Shown here: positions 8,756 through 17,416 of the stretch, piece by piece
How positions within the stretch are numbered: position 1 is the stretch's first letter
How the letters are laid out: the number at the start of each line of letters is the position of its first letter
Source of the DNA: Flavobacterium johnsoniae
GTDB lineage: Bacteria; Bacteroidota; Bacteroidia; Flavobacteriales; Flavobacteriaceae
Reading direction: 5' to 3'
NCBI RefSeq assembly: GCF_030388325.1
Contig: NZ_CP103794.1
Location: 62,001 to 126,000, forward strand
DNA: 64,000 nt
Position numbers and translations under genes: made by a program
Notes under the pieces: generated by a model
Database searches by the model: none
Told to the model about the DNA's origin: nothing
Seen by the model: only the letters and a program-made list of their open reading frames with translations

Positions 8756-9154
8756 ATGAAAAAACTTTTTATATCATTTATCGTCTGTTTTCTTTTTACA
8801 ACAGTATATTCTTTAGATGCTTCTAAAGTGGCTTCAGGATCAATAGTAAATACTTGGACTTGGGAAAAATCTATCGGCGGAAATGAAAACCCGTATGTGG
8901 CAACTCCAAAAACGATTGGATTTAATAAGAAAATCATCTTTACATCTGAAGGAAGGGTAATTACTTATAAAAATAATGTTGAAATTAGAAATAGTGCTTA
9001 TCAAGTAGAAAAAGGAATTGGTATTTCGGATCAGTCAGAACATGATCTAATTTCGTTCGAGGGTAAAACTTATGTAATAGAAAACCTTGACAATCAAAAC
9101 CTAACAATTGTGTCAAACGATCAAGATGGTGCTCGAACTATTTTTAAAAGATAG
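8756..9154 (+). CDS. Small exported protein of unknown function
   Basis: This 132-residue protein has a clear signal peptide (MKKLFISFIVCFLFTTVYS). The remainder is beta-rich (IVNTWTWEKSIGG, KIIFTSEGRVITYKNN, VIENLDNQNLTIV), reminiscent of the small lipocalin-like proteins common in flavobacteria, though I cannot place it in a family. It is separated by 7 bases from the PrcB-domain lipoprotein gene, which implies cotranscription and possibly a shared role at the cell envelope. Confidence 0.65.
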   Translation: MKKLFISFIVCFLFTTVYSLDASKVASGSIVNTWTWEKSIGGNENPYVATPKTIGFNKKIIFTSEGRVITYKNNVEIRNSAYQVEKGIGISDQSEHDLISFEGKTYVIENLDNQNLTIVSNDQDGARTIFKR

Positions 9155-9193
9155 TTTTGTAAACTATTATAAACTATTTTTGCAAAATCAAAT

Positions 9194-9757
9194 TTGAACC
9201 ATTTCTTGAAAGACGACGTAGAAAAATATATCAAACTGTGCATGAAAAATGACAGAGAGGGACAACTGAAAATATATCAGTTGTTCTCTCCTGTTTTGTA
9301 TGGAATATGTTTGAAATACATGAAAAATGAAGACGATGCCAAAGACGTTTTTCAAGAAGCTTTTGTAATTGTTTTTCAGAAAATAAGCCAATATAAATTT
9401 GAAGGAAGTTTTGAGGGTTGGATGAAACGAATTTTCATTAACAAACTGATCGAAACTTTGAACAAAAAGAAAAAAGAAAGTTTTTTTCTGGATGTTTTTG
9501 ATCCTGATACCGATTTTGTCGAAGAGGAAGAACTAGAAGTTATTCCGATGGAACAAGAAAAGTTACTGGAATATATACGGGATTTGCCAGATCAATATCG
9601 AACGGTTTTTAACTTGTATGTTTTTGAAAAAATGAAACACAAGGAAATAGCCGAATTACTGAAAATCTCAGAAGGAACATCAAAATCAAATCTAAACCGC
9701 GCCAAACATATTTTACAAAAGCGAATTTTGAGTATCAAAAATTTTAAGACAGCATGA
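9194..9757 (+). CDS. ECF-type RNA polymerase sigma factor
   Basis: This 187-residue sigma-70-family protein has region 2 (IYQLFSPVLYGICLKYMKN and EDDAKDVFQEAFVIVFQKI) and region 4 (RTVFNLYVFEKMKHKEIAEL, then SEGTSKSNLNRAKHILQKR). I chose the TTG at 9194: the frame is closed 24 bases upstream, and the next in-frame ATG at 9242 would delete conserved residues of region 2. A possible -7 box TATTTTTG at 9176-9183 would place transcription start almost at the start codon. The last four bases overlap the next gene (ATGA), which tightly couples it to its presumed membrane-bound regulator. Confidence 0.88.
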   Translation: MNHFLKDDVEKYIKLCMKNDREGQLKIYQLFSPVLYGICLKYMKNEDDAKDVFQEAFVIVFQKISQYKFEGSFEGWMKRIFINKLIETLNKKKKESFFLDVFDPDTDFVEEEELEVIPMEQEKLLEYIRDLPDQYRTVFNLYVFEKMKHKEIAELLKISEGTSKSNLNRAKHILQKRILSIKNFKTA

Positions 9758-11379
9758 AGAAGCACAAAATAGAAGATATTTTTTCATCAATGGAAGACTT
9801 TTCGAGTGTTCCGCCGCCAGAATTATGGGGGCAGATTGAAGAAAAATTAAACAAACCTAAAAAGAAGAAGAGAGCAATTCTTTGGTGGTCGGCTGCTGCA
9901 TGCTTATTATTGGGGCTGCTTCTGCCTTCAATTTTACATTTTACTGGTTCACCTCAAAATAATAACCTAAATAATGGCGGTTTCGAAAATAATAGTGTAG
10001 TTCTTGACAACAATAAAAATCAGAATAACAAAAAAACATCTGATGAAAATGCTGACAAAACTTTAGATACAACAGCAAATGAGGTTTTATCGACAAAAAA
10101 ACAATTAGATAATAAACAGCTTAATCAAAACCAAGAAACTGCTGTTGCTCATTCGGATTCAAAAAATAAGGAAAAAAATAGCAATTCTAAATCAGAAGAT
10201 AAAATCAATAGAAATACTCCAAATCAAAATTTCTCAAATCAGAATTTTATCGCTTCAGAAGAAAAGTCAACTGCCAATTCTTCTGCAAAATCTCCTTTAG
10301 AAAAAAACAAAAAAACTGCTGCTAAGGGAATTTCTGAAGAAAGAATTGCTTTTGGAAAACCTAGTAAATTTAATTCGACAACACCGAAACAGCTTCCAAA
10401 TTCGATTTTTGAAGAACAATTGGCTTCAAAAAACAACAAAAATTTTACTCTTAATAGCAATAATGCTTTTGCAAGCAACAATGCTGCTAACCAGAATTTG
10501 AATAATCTTAAAAACAATGCTGCTGATAAAACTGTAAACGGTATTATAAAAGAAAATTCAAAATTTGGAATGCCTTTAACCAAACAAGATTCTGTACAGC
10601 TTGCAGAACTTCAAAACTTAGAAAAAGGAATTTTGCCTTTGGAAGAGAAAAAGGACAAGAAGGACAAAAAAGATAAAAAACTGAATTTAAACGAAAGATG
10701 GGCCGTGGCTGTTTTTGCTGGTGTTGCTAGTTCTGAAAACACTAGAAATGAAAAAACTTTAGGTAACGTAAATGATTCTAAACAATCGAATTCATACGGA
10801 GTTAAAACGAAATATAACATTAGCAATAAATGGGCGGTTAGCTCGGGACTTAAGTTTAATGAGTTAGGACAAAGTGTTGCCAACGTTTCTTATGTAAGTG
10901 CTAAAAACAATACTCTTTTTGTACCAGATGCAAGCGCTACAAGTTACACTAATGCTGCGCCAGCGGGAACAAATTCAGAGTATATTTTAATCTCAAACAG
11001 TACCAAAGAAGCTTTAAAAAGTGATAATGTGCAAAGCGGAAAATTAGATCAGAATTTAAGATATATCGAAATGCCTCTTGAGGTTTCTTATTCTATTTTT
11101 AATAGAAATAAAGCGAGCATAAATTTAAATACTGGAGGTTTTGTTGGAAGGTTAATTTCGAACAATGTTGCTTTAGATGGTCATAATATTGGACAAAATA
11201 CAACTGCAAACGATTATGTTTATGGTTCTACTTTGAGCAGTACGGTTCAATACCGTGTCTACAAAAAAACCAATGTTTTTGTTGAACCTGCGGTGAATTA
11301 TTATATTAATCCATTAAACAATCAGTCTTTCAACCAGTTTCAGTGGGGTTTAAATTTTGGTTTAAATGTTTCTTTCTAA
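9754..11379 (+). CDS. Putative anti-sigma/membrane anchor fused to a beta-barrel domain
   Basis: This 541-residue protein is translationally coupled to the sigma-factor gene. Residues 1-40 form a charged cytoplasmic-type segment (KIEDIFSSMEDFSSVPPPEL). A single hydrophobic helix lies at about 43-66 (AILWWSAAACLLLGLLLP). Residues about 70-300 are a very Asn/Lys/Ser-rich low-complexity linker. Residues about 310-541 read as alternating beta strands typical of PorT-like outer-membrane barrels (WAVAVFAGVASSENT, YNISNKWAVSSGLKF, WGLNFGLNVSF at the C-terminus). Position and layout suggest the N-terminus holds the sigma factor and the C-terminus senses the envelope; that is inference. I recognise no named family for the full length. 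Confidence 0.75.
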   Translation: MKKHKIEDIFSSMEDFSSVPPPELWGQIEEKLNKPKKKKRAILWWSAAACLLLGLLLPSILHFTGSPQNNNLNNGGFENNSVVLDNNKNQNNKKTSDENADKTLDTTANEVLSTKKQLDNKQLNQNQETAVAHSDSKNKEKNSNSKSEDKINRNTPNQNFSNQNFIASEEKSTANSSAKSPLEKNKKTAAKGISEERIAFGKPSKFNSTTPKQLPNSIFEEQLASKNNKNFTLNSNNAFASNNAANQNLNNLKNNAADKTVNGIIKENSKFGMPLTKQDSVQLAELQNLEKGILPLEEKKDKKDKKDKKLNLNERWAVAVFAGVASSENTRNEKTLGNVNDSKQSNSYGVKTKYNISNKWAVSSGLKFNELGQSVANVSYVSAKNNTLFVPDASATSYTNAAPAGTNSEYILISNSTKEALKSDNVQSGKLDQNLRYIEMPLEVSYSIFNRNKASINLNTGGFVGRLISNNVALDGHNIGQNTTANDYVYGSTLSSTVQYRVYKKTNVFVEPAVNYYINPLNNQSFNQFQWGLNFGLNVSF

Positions 11380-11427
11380 ACTTAATTTGTAGTACTTTTC
11401 AGAAAAAAAAAATAAAATTCATTTTTC

Positions 11428-11952
11428 ATGGACTTTACAATTTCTGAAATAAATTCAAAATCAATTTCAAAAGACTTATTTAATGCTAAAGAAGTTGTTT
11501 TTGATAAAGCAAGTTTAGAATTGGCTAATCTTCAAAAAGAAGACGAAAGTGACGAATATAGTGCCTTTCGCTTTTCTTTAAACAATAAAAAAATCTGTTA
11601 TAGAGAAGCCAAAATAACGCCAACTAAAACAGGGCAATTTGTTACTTTATGGAAAAGAAATAAAACAGGAATTATCGAACCTTTTGATTTTTCTGATGCA
11701 ATAGATTTTGTAATTGTAAGTGTTCGAAAAGGAGAGAATTGGGGACAATTTATTTTCCCTAAAAAAACTTTACTAGAAAAAGGTATTTTTTCAACAGAAA
11801 AGAAAGAAGGAATTAGAGCAACACGCGTTTATCCATCTTGGGACGAAACGACAAGCAAACAAGCTCAAAAAACACAAAAATGGCAATTGGATCACTTTTT
11901 TGATTTTAGAAATGAAGTTGATTTCGATAGACTAAAAAAAATATTCGCATAA
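11428..11952 (+). CDS. MepB-family protein
   Basis: This 174-residue protein matches the MepB family throughout: FRFSLNNKKICYREAKITPT, GQFVTLWKRN, GQFIFPKKTLLEKGI, RATRVYPSWDE and a C-terminal QAQKTQKWQLDHFF. MepB is named after a gene in the Staphylococcus mepRAB multidrug operon, but its biochemical activity is unknown and no MATE pump lies nearby here. It is followed immediately by a strong terminator, so it is monocistronic or the end of the preceding unit. Confidence 0.85.
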   Translation: MDFTISEINSKSISKDLFNAKEVVFDKASLELANLQKEDESDEYSAFRFSLNNKKICYREAKITPTKTGQFVTLWKRNKTGIIEPFDFSDAIDFVIVSVRKGENWGQFIFPKKTLLEKGIFSTEKKEGIRATRVYPSWDETTSKQAQKTQKWQLDHFFDFRNEVDFDRLKKIFA

Positions 11953-11988
11953 AAAAAGGCAGTCTTAAAATGACTGCCTTTCTTTTTT
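11951..11988. terminator. Bidirectional intrinsic terminator between mepB-like and T9SS protein genes
   Basis: AAAGGCAGTC at 11955-11964 pairs with GACTGCCTTT at 11972-11981, with a run of A before and T after, so it can end transcription from both convergent genes. Confidence 0.88.
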
Positions 11989-12006
11989 ATCCTAAATCAG
12001 AGATTA

Positions 12007-15000
12007 TTATTTTTTGATAATCTTATCTTTAAAAATTACTTTGTTATTTTCGGTAACTGTGTAAATATAAAATCCAGAAACTAAATTATGAACAGACATT
12101 ACCGCTGTACTGATTTCAGATTCGTTTGTAACATTAATTGGACTTCCAATTACGTGTCCGTTAATATCGTAAAGTTTGATTTTTAAATCTCTTCCTTGTG
12201 TCGTTGGCACATCAAAATTAACAACATCTGTTGCAGGATTTGGATAAGCACGCACGACATATTTGTTTTTACCTCCAAAATCAGGAACAGCCAGAACATC
12301 TTGTTTCAATTCAAAACGCGCAATTACAGGTCCGTGATCTGACGTTGTTGTGGTATAACTTGCAATATCATTACGAGGATCATAAACCGCAGTTGAATTT
12401 GCAATATAATCGTCTAACAATTCATTAGAAATTGTAATGTGATCTAAGAATCCGCCTGAACTTAAGAAACTGTAAGCACCAGCTTGGCTGATTTCTAAAG
12501 TAAGGGCTTTGTAATTATTAGTATCATTTACAAAAGCTTCATAAGAAGAAGGTTGTCCGGCAATTACAGAAGCTTTTACATCGTCATTATAATCTCCTAA
12601 AAGAATAATATTTGAGTTTGCATAATGTGCATCTAAACTGTCTTTAAGAACTTGTGTATCGTATTTACGCATGTTATAACGAGAAATATCTGTTCCGCTG
12701 TTGGCACGTGCGTGAAGATCAATTAACTGAATTTCATTTTTAACTCCATTAAGATTCGTTTCTAAAGTTACCATATAAGGCAAACGTCCAGATGAGAAGA
12801 AACTGCTGTTTGTACCTCCAGGATAATTCGCAAGCGTTTTTGTTCCAGCGCGCAACTCATCATAAAAACCTTTAAACATTACTCGAGTTTTCTTTAATGT
12901 TGTTGTTTTTGTATTATAAAGAACAACTAATTTTTGTGGTGGAAAAGTTGGATCTGAAGTTGGATCCCAAGAATACGACCAAGAAGTTGAAACCGTTTTT
13001 TCGAACGTTTTTCCGTTTACGTTTATTTTCGTAATTAAAGCATCAATCTGAGCATCGCTAGAAACCTCTTGAACAACATAAACATCTGCGTCTAATTTAT
13101 TCATCACCTTAGCTACGTTTTCTAACTGTAATGTTTTGTCGGCTGGACCGTAAGCTGCTGTTGGCGCACCAAAGAATTCTAAATTATAAGTAACAACATC
13201 AAAAGTATCTGCTTTTGGTAAAGAAGAACCTGTTAGTGAACCAATTTGTTTACTTAAAGAAGTTCCTGTCACGGTAAGTGTTCCAGCAATTTTTAATTCT
13301 TTTGTAGTTGGAATAAATCTTGCATAAAGAGTTGTTCCTGCTGCAGCGTTTGCAGACGAAATTAGTATACTTGAAGCAAAAGAAATATTATCTAATGATA
13401 GTTGATATGAAGCTGGAGCTGTTAATGTTAAATCTCCGTAACCATCTGCTTTAAAAGCAAAAGATTGGCTTGTAGAAACTGTATTCTGAGCTACATCGCC
13501 AAAATCTAAAACAGGATTTGAAGCCACGTAACCCGATTCGTTGGTAATGGCAAAATCGTCAAAAGACCATTCAGAAGCATTATTAGTTCCGCCAGCTGTA
13601 GTTTCGTAAACCCAAGCCAAATAAGTATGATCTGTTTTATAATTTCCTAAATTGATAAACTCAGATTTCACATAACTTCCTGTAACCGTTGGGAAATTTC
13701 CATCAATTTCTGTCCAAGTTGCTAAAGCAGGATCACTTACACCATCATAATTTGTAGAAACCATTAATTTTAAAGATGGTCCAGCATAAAATTTACGAGA
13801 ATAGAAAGACAATAATGGGAATTGCCCAAAGCTGTCTAAACGCATTTTTGGAGAAATCAACCAATCTTTACTTGGTACATTCGTATCTGAGAAACCATTT
13901 ACAAGAACTGCACCAGTTCCTGAATTTACATTTCGTGTTACATTTGTGTATGTCCATTTATTTAAAGGTCCAGAAACATTATATTGTGTCCATCCGCTGT
14001 TTGAAAGCACATTTGGATCGTCAAAATTTTGAATGTAAGGATTGGTTCCAATTCCAGAAACAGCAACCGTTTTACTTAAAGCACCAGTTGTTTCTTGAGT
14101 TATTGTTCCTGATAAAATACCAGCAGCACTTGGCTTAAAACGTACATATACTGTTGGAGTTGCATTTGAAGCAAAATCTACAGCATCATAAGAAACAGAA
14201 GACTGAAAAGTATTATTATCTTTTGAAACTGTATAATTAGCCGTTGCTGTTACAATTACTGGAGCATTAATATTTGTTCCTTTAATTTGATAATTTAAAC
14301 TAGCCGAATCTAAATTTTGTTCTACACTTCCAAAGTTAAGCGTTGCACTCGTAGTTCTTATAGATGGTATTAAAATACTTGCCGTTGTTACATCTAATTT
14401 ATTAACTGTCGCTTGAAGATTTTCAGAAGCATCTTTAGAAACAGAATAAACTGTATAAGCTGTATTTAAAGTTAAACCTGTAAAGATTTTAGAATATTCT
14501 AAAGATTTATCTGCAATATTCAGAGATCCAGACTGTAAAGCCACAGCTCCAGTTGCATCTAAACCAGCTTTTACTTGCGCCACAGTTGGTTGTGCGCTTC
14601 CAGAAGCAGTTAAAACGAAATAGGTTTTACCTGTTTCATTTAATTTACTAACAAAGTCAAAACCATCAGATAAAACTTCAGCAATTTTCGGATAACCAGA
14701 TTCGTTAACTGGAGGAGTTGTATCTCCTCCAACTTTAATATTATCAATTGCAAAAGATGGTCTAGAACCTGCACCAGAATCTTGCCTTGAAATCCATCTG
14801 ATTTGAACCACTTGCTGATTATCACAATCCGCAGGCAATGTAATTTTAATAGTTTTTAAATTTTGAGGTGTAGTAATCGCAGTAATCTGCTGATCGACAG
14901 TATTACTGTAAACCGTTTCTGCTATAGAAGTAAAAGCAGCTGTTGTTCCTACACGGTATTGTAATACCAATTCGTTAATACGGCTAGAAACAGGGCTTCC

Positions 15001-15423
15001 AGGCAATCCATAAGGATTACGAATTGTCATCGCATCATACTGAACCTGAACAGCAGTTTGTCCTGTAGTAGAAAATGCTAAAGCAATAGTTAAATCTAAA
15101 GAGCTACTATTTAAGAATCCAATTTTACCATCATAATTATGAAAATTTCCACTTGTAGTTGCAGCGGTACTGCTCGCATTAAGTTGTCTGTCTGCTCCAG
15201 GCGTAGCACTTGTATTGAAGCTAGCGCTAGGACTTGTAGAAGCTGTCCATCCTCTAAATCCAACTGGCAAAGCCGTAGCCGTCGCTAGCAATCCAGTAAA
15301 GTTTTGAGAATAAGGTAATGTTTGAACTTCTGGCATGGTTCCCTGAGCAAAAATATTTCCAGAAAAGCAACCTATCAAACATAAAAAAGCCAAGAGTTGG
15401 CGCGAAAAGTAAAGTTTTTTCAT
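12007..15423 (-). CDS. T9SS-secreted multidomain protein with endonuclease/exonuclease/phosphatase fold
   Basis: This 1138-residue secreted protein has a signal peptide (about 1-26, ending NIFAQ). An N-terminal beta-sandwich region follows (to about 230), with repeated Ig-like or CARDB-like strands after it. A choice-of-anchor-J-like jelly roll (about 460-620) includes SKDWLISPKMRLDS and EWSFDDFAI. The endonuclease/exonuclease/phosphatase domain (about 735-1040) carries TYNLEFFG, DVYVVQEV, LIDLHARAN, ILLGDYNDD and SDHGPVIARF, which supply the expected Asn, Glu, Asp and His catalytic residues. The C-terminal ~80 residues form a type A T9SS sorting domain (VVRAYPNPATDVVNF to KVIFKDKIIKK). It probably degrades extracellular nucleic acid or phosphoesters. 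It is transcribed alone. Confidence 0.9.
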   Translation of the reverse strand: MKKLYFSRQLLAFLCLIGCFSGNIFAQGTMPEVQTLPYSQNFTGLLATATALPVGFRGWTASTSPSASFNTSATPGADRQLNASSTAATTSGNFHNYDGKIGFLNSSSLDLTIALAFSTTGQTAVQVQYDAMTIRNPYGLPGSPVSSRINELVLQYRVGTTAAFTSIAETVYSNTVDQQITAITTPQNLKTIKITLPADCDNQQVVQIRWISRQDSGAGSRPSFAIDNIKVGGDTTPPVNESGYPKIAEVLSDGFDFVSKLNETGKTYFVLTASGSAQPTVAQVKAGLDATGAVALQSGSLNIADKSLEYSKIFTGLTLNTAYTVYSVSKDASENLQATVNKLDVTTASILIPSIRTTSATLNFGSVEQNLDSASLNYQIKGTNINAPVIVTATANYTVSKDNNTFQSSVSYDAVDFASNATPTVYVRFKPSAAGILSGTITQETTGALSKTVAVSGIGTNPYIQNFDDPNVLSNSGWTQYNVSGPLNKWTYTNVTRNVNSGTGAVLVNGFSDTNVPSKDWLISPKMRLDSFGQFPLLSFYSRKFYAGPSLKLMVSTNYDGVSDPALATWTEIDGNFPTVTGSYVKSEFINLGNYKTDHTYLAWVYETTAGGTNNASEWSFDDFAITNESGYVASNPVLDFGDVAQNTVSTSQSFAFKADGYGDLTLTAPASYQLSLDNISFASSILISSANAAAGTTLYARFIPTTKELKIAGTLTVTGTSLSKQIGSLTGSSLPKADTFDVVTYNLEFFGAPTAAYGPADKTLQLENVAKVMNKLDADVYVVQEVSSDAQIDALITKINVNGKTFEKTVSTSWSYSWDPTSDPTFPPQKLVVLYNTKTTTLKKTRVMFKGFYDELRAGTKTLANYPGGTNSSFFSSGRLPYMVTLETNLNGVKNEIQLIDLHARANSGTDISRYNMRKYDTQVLKDSLDAHYANSNIILLGDYNDDVKASVIAGQPSSYEAFVNDTNNYKALTLEISQAGAYSFLSSGGFLDHITISNELLDDYIANSTAVYDPRNDIASYTTTTSDHGPVIARFELKQDVLAVPDFGGKNKYVVRAYPNPATDVVNFDVPTTQGRDLKIKLYDINGHVIGSPINVTNESEISTAVMSVHNLVSGFYIYTVTENNKVIFKDKIIKK

Positions 15424-15451
15424 ACTGTTAAGGAATAGAGTTTTTAGAAGT

Positions 15452-15480
15452 CAAATTTATCGCCTTTAAAGTTAAGCCAA
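15452..15480 (-). promoter_or_regulatory. Bacteroidetes-type promoter for the T9SS nuclease-fold gene
   Basis: On the minus strand TTG (15480-15478) and TAAATTTG (15459-15452) are separated by 18 bases, matching the -33/-7 consensus of the Bacteroidetes housekeeping sigma factor. This would place the transcript start roughly 20 bases before the ATG. The rest of the 306-base spacer 15424-15729 holds AT-rich sequence and the terminator of the SDR gene. Confidence 0.75.
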
Positions 15481-15671
15481 CATTATAAAACTATAAACTT
15501 AATGCATACTGTTTTATCAATATTATCTAAAAAAGCTTAACACTATATTAAAGATACTAAAATAAAATCAACCAAAAAGCCTATAAACCAAATAATATTC
15601 AAAACAGCACAACTACCAAACCTTTCGTAATGATTCCGTTTTTCTTACAAAAAGACAAACCTCTATTCAAT

Positions 15672-15704
15672 AAAAAAGCAGTAAACTTTTGCTTACTGCC
15701 TTCT
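15672..15704 (-). terminator. Intrinsic terminator after the SDR gene
   Basis: GCAGTAA at 15678-15684 pairs with TTACTGC at 15693-15699; on the minus strand the hairpin is followed by six T. It lies 26 bases past the SDR stop codon. Confidence 0.8.
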
Positions 15705-15729
15705 CACTTTGTTATGTAGTCTAAAAAAA

Positions 15730-16482
15730 TTACACTGCTGTATAACCTCCGTCGGCTATAATATAACTTCCAGTTGTAAATGATGATTTATCAGAGTTTA
15801 AGAAAACTACCAATTCGGCAATTTCTTCGGCAGTTCCTAAACGGTTCATTGCCGATTTCGCCGCAACGGCATTCATCATATCTTTATTTAAATTGTCTTT
15901 TAAAAGCGCTGTTTCAATATAACCGGGTCCAACGGCATTACATCGAATATTTTTTTGAGCATATTCGACTGCAATATTTTTTGTCAAACCCACAACACCA
16001 TGCTTACTTGCTGTATAAGCAACACTATTTGGAGCTGCAACTTGTCCGTGAATAGATGCGATGTTCACAATGCTTCCTCCTCCATTTTTTTCCATTTGTT
16101 CTAATTGGTAACGGCAAGCATAAAAAACACCGCTTAAATTAAGCGCTATTACTTTATCCCAAGCTTCTGGCTCATATTCTCCGGTTGGTTTCGCTGGCCC
16201 GCCCATTCCAGCGTTGTTACACGCAATGTCAAGTCGCCCATATTTTGAAACCGTAACCTCAACCATATGCTTATTATCTGCTGCGCTCGACGAATCTCCT
16301 TTTACAAAAAAAGCTTCTCCGCCTTTGTCTTTTATATTTTTTACGGTTTCTTCACCGTGCTCTACATTAATATCAGATACCACAACTTTTGCTCCTTCTC
16401 GAGCGTATGCTTCTGCAACTGCGCGTCCGATTCCTGAACCGCCGCCAGATACAAATGCTACTTTGTTTTCTAAAAGTGACAT
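15730..16482 (-). CDS. SDR-family NAD(P)-dependent oxidoreductase
   Basis: This 250-residue classical short-chain dehydrogenase has the cofactor motif SGGGSGIG near residue 13, DIN as the acidic residue suggesting NAD preference, NNAGMGG, the catalytic Ser in NIAS, YTASKHG (Tyr and Lys), and the PGYIET loop. It resembles glucose or 3-oxoacyl reductase-like SDRs, but the substrate cannot be assigned from sequence. It is monocistronic, with its own terminator. Confidence 0.9.
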   Translation of the reverse strand: MSLLENKVAFVSGGGSGIGRAVAEAYAREGAKVVVSDINVEHGEETVKNIKDKGGEAFFVKGDSSSAADNKHMVEVTVSKYGRLDIACNNAGMGGPAKPTGEYEPEAWDKVIALNLSGVFYACRYQLEQMEKNGGGSIVNIASIHGQVAAPNSVAYTASKHGVVGLTKNIAVEYAQKNIRCNAVGPGYIETALLKDNLNKDMMNAVAAKSAMNRLGTAEEIAELVVFLNSDKSSFTTGSYIIADGGYTAV

Positions 16483-16637
16483 ATTCTTAAAATTTAAATT
16501 GTTCCCTCTAATTTACGAAGATTTAAAGGGATACTGAAGTCTTAAGAAGAGTTTACAATAAGATTAACGCTTACCGCTAATGTTATGTTATTTGATATTA
16601 AAATGACCTGATTTTGATGAAAATTTCGTATTGTATA

Positions 16638-17012
16638 TTAATCCTCTTCATCCAATTTCATATTCCCTCTGTCTTTATGACTTTCTGGATTTGAATTCGG
16701 ATATCGATTTGGTGTTATATCAGAATTTCGATCTTTGTTTTCTACAGTCTTCTTGGCTTCTTCTTCTGTAGAAACACCTCGATTTGCATTTGGATTTTGA
16801 GAATCCGTTTTTGATATTTTTGATTTAATATCTTCGTTTTCGTTTCTTGCCCTTTCTACAATTTTTTTATCGCCGTCTTTATCGCTAACCAATTCTTTAT
16901 TCAGTTTTGCGTCTTTTAAATCTTCATCGTGCGAAACGTTTTTTCCTTTAGATTCATCTATATTTTTTTGCGTTCCGTTTATCTTTTTCGTTCCTAATTT
17001 ATTTGTTTCCAT
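16638..17012 (-). CDS. Hydrophilic, probably disordered protein of unknown function
   Basis: This 124-residue protein consists almost entirely of charged and polar residues (Lys, Asp, Glu, Asn). It has no hydrophobic core, signal peptide or cysteine, and is very low in aromatic residues. Segments such as KDGDKKIVERARNENEDIK and NRYPNSNPESHKDRGNMKL suggest an intrinsically disordered, possibly stress-protective (hydrophilin-like) protein. I recognise no family. It lies alone between the SDR gene and a small membrane protein gene. Confidence 0.6.
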   Translation of the reverse strand: METNKLGTKKINGTQKNIDESKGKNVSHDEDLKDAKLNKELVSDKDGDKKIVERARNENEDIKSKISKTDSQNPNANRGVSTEEEAKKTVENKDRNSDITPNRYPNSNPESHKDRGNMKLDEED

Positions 17013-17164
17013 GGCATTATTCTTTTGAGTTTCTTACATAATATTACGAATTAAAATTTTTAAAACTAAGTGCTTTAACATTGCTTTTAGTTTATAATGG
17101 CTCGTTTTTCATAATTCACTATCTTTATTTACAACATTTTACGATTTAACCTAAATCTTAACTT

Positions 17165-17371
17165 ATGAATTTCTTCCAAATCAAAACCAGCTGGTCAAAT
17201 GCCGAATTCATTCTAATCAAAATTTGTATGGCTTCTATCTACATTTTTGTTGGAAGTTATTTTCATGAATTCTTCCAAAATTATTATTGGGCTTTAATCG
17301 AAATTTTTGCTTTTACAGCAATTTGGTTTGTTTATCAATGGATAAAGAAAATGAAATCTCAAAAGCAGTAA
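17165..17371 (+). CDS. Small two-helix membrane protein, unknown
   Basis: This 68-residue protein has two hydrophobic helices (about residues 16-33, LIKICMASIYIFVGSYF, and 40-58, YWALIEIFAFTAIWFVY) and a Lys-rich tail (IKKMKSQKQ). I recognise no family. A near-consensus -7 box (TATCTTTA) lies around 17119, supporting its own promoter. The reading frame is plausible by size and hydrophobic pattern only. Confidence 0.6.
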   Translation: MNFFQIKTSWSNAEFILIKICMASIYIFVGSYFHEFFQNYYWALIEIFAFTAIWFVYQWIKKMKSQKQ

Positions 17372-17416
17372 TTCGTTTTAATTTGAGAAACCAACTATCT
17401 TTGCAAAAAATTAAAA

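Noticed and set aside
9242-9757. Alternative ATG start of the first sigma factor
   Set aside because: It would remove residues that belong to sigma region 2; the TTG at 9194 keeps the domain whole.
10239-10583. 114-codon open frame antisense to the Asn/Lys-rich linker
   Set aside because: Low-complexity AAN/AAR codons on the sense strand create hydrophobic antisense frames; there is no start signal.
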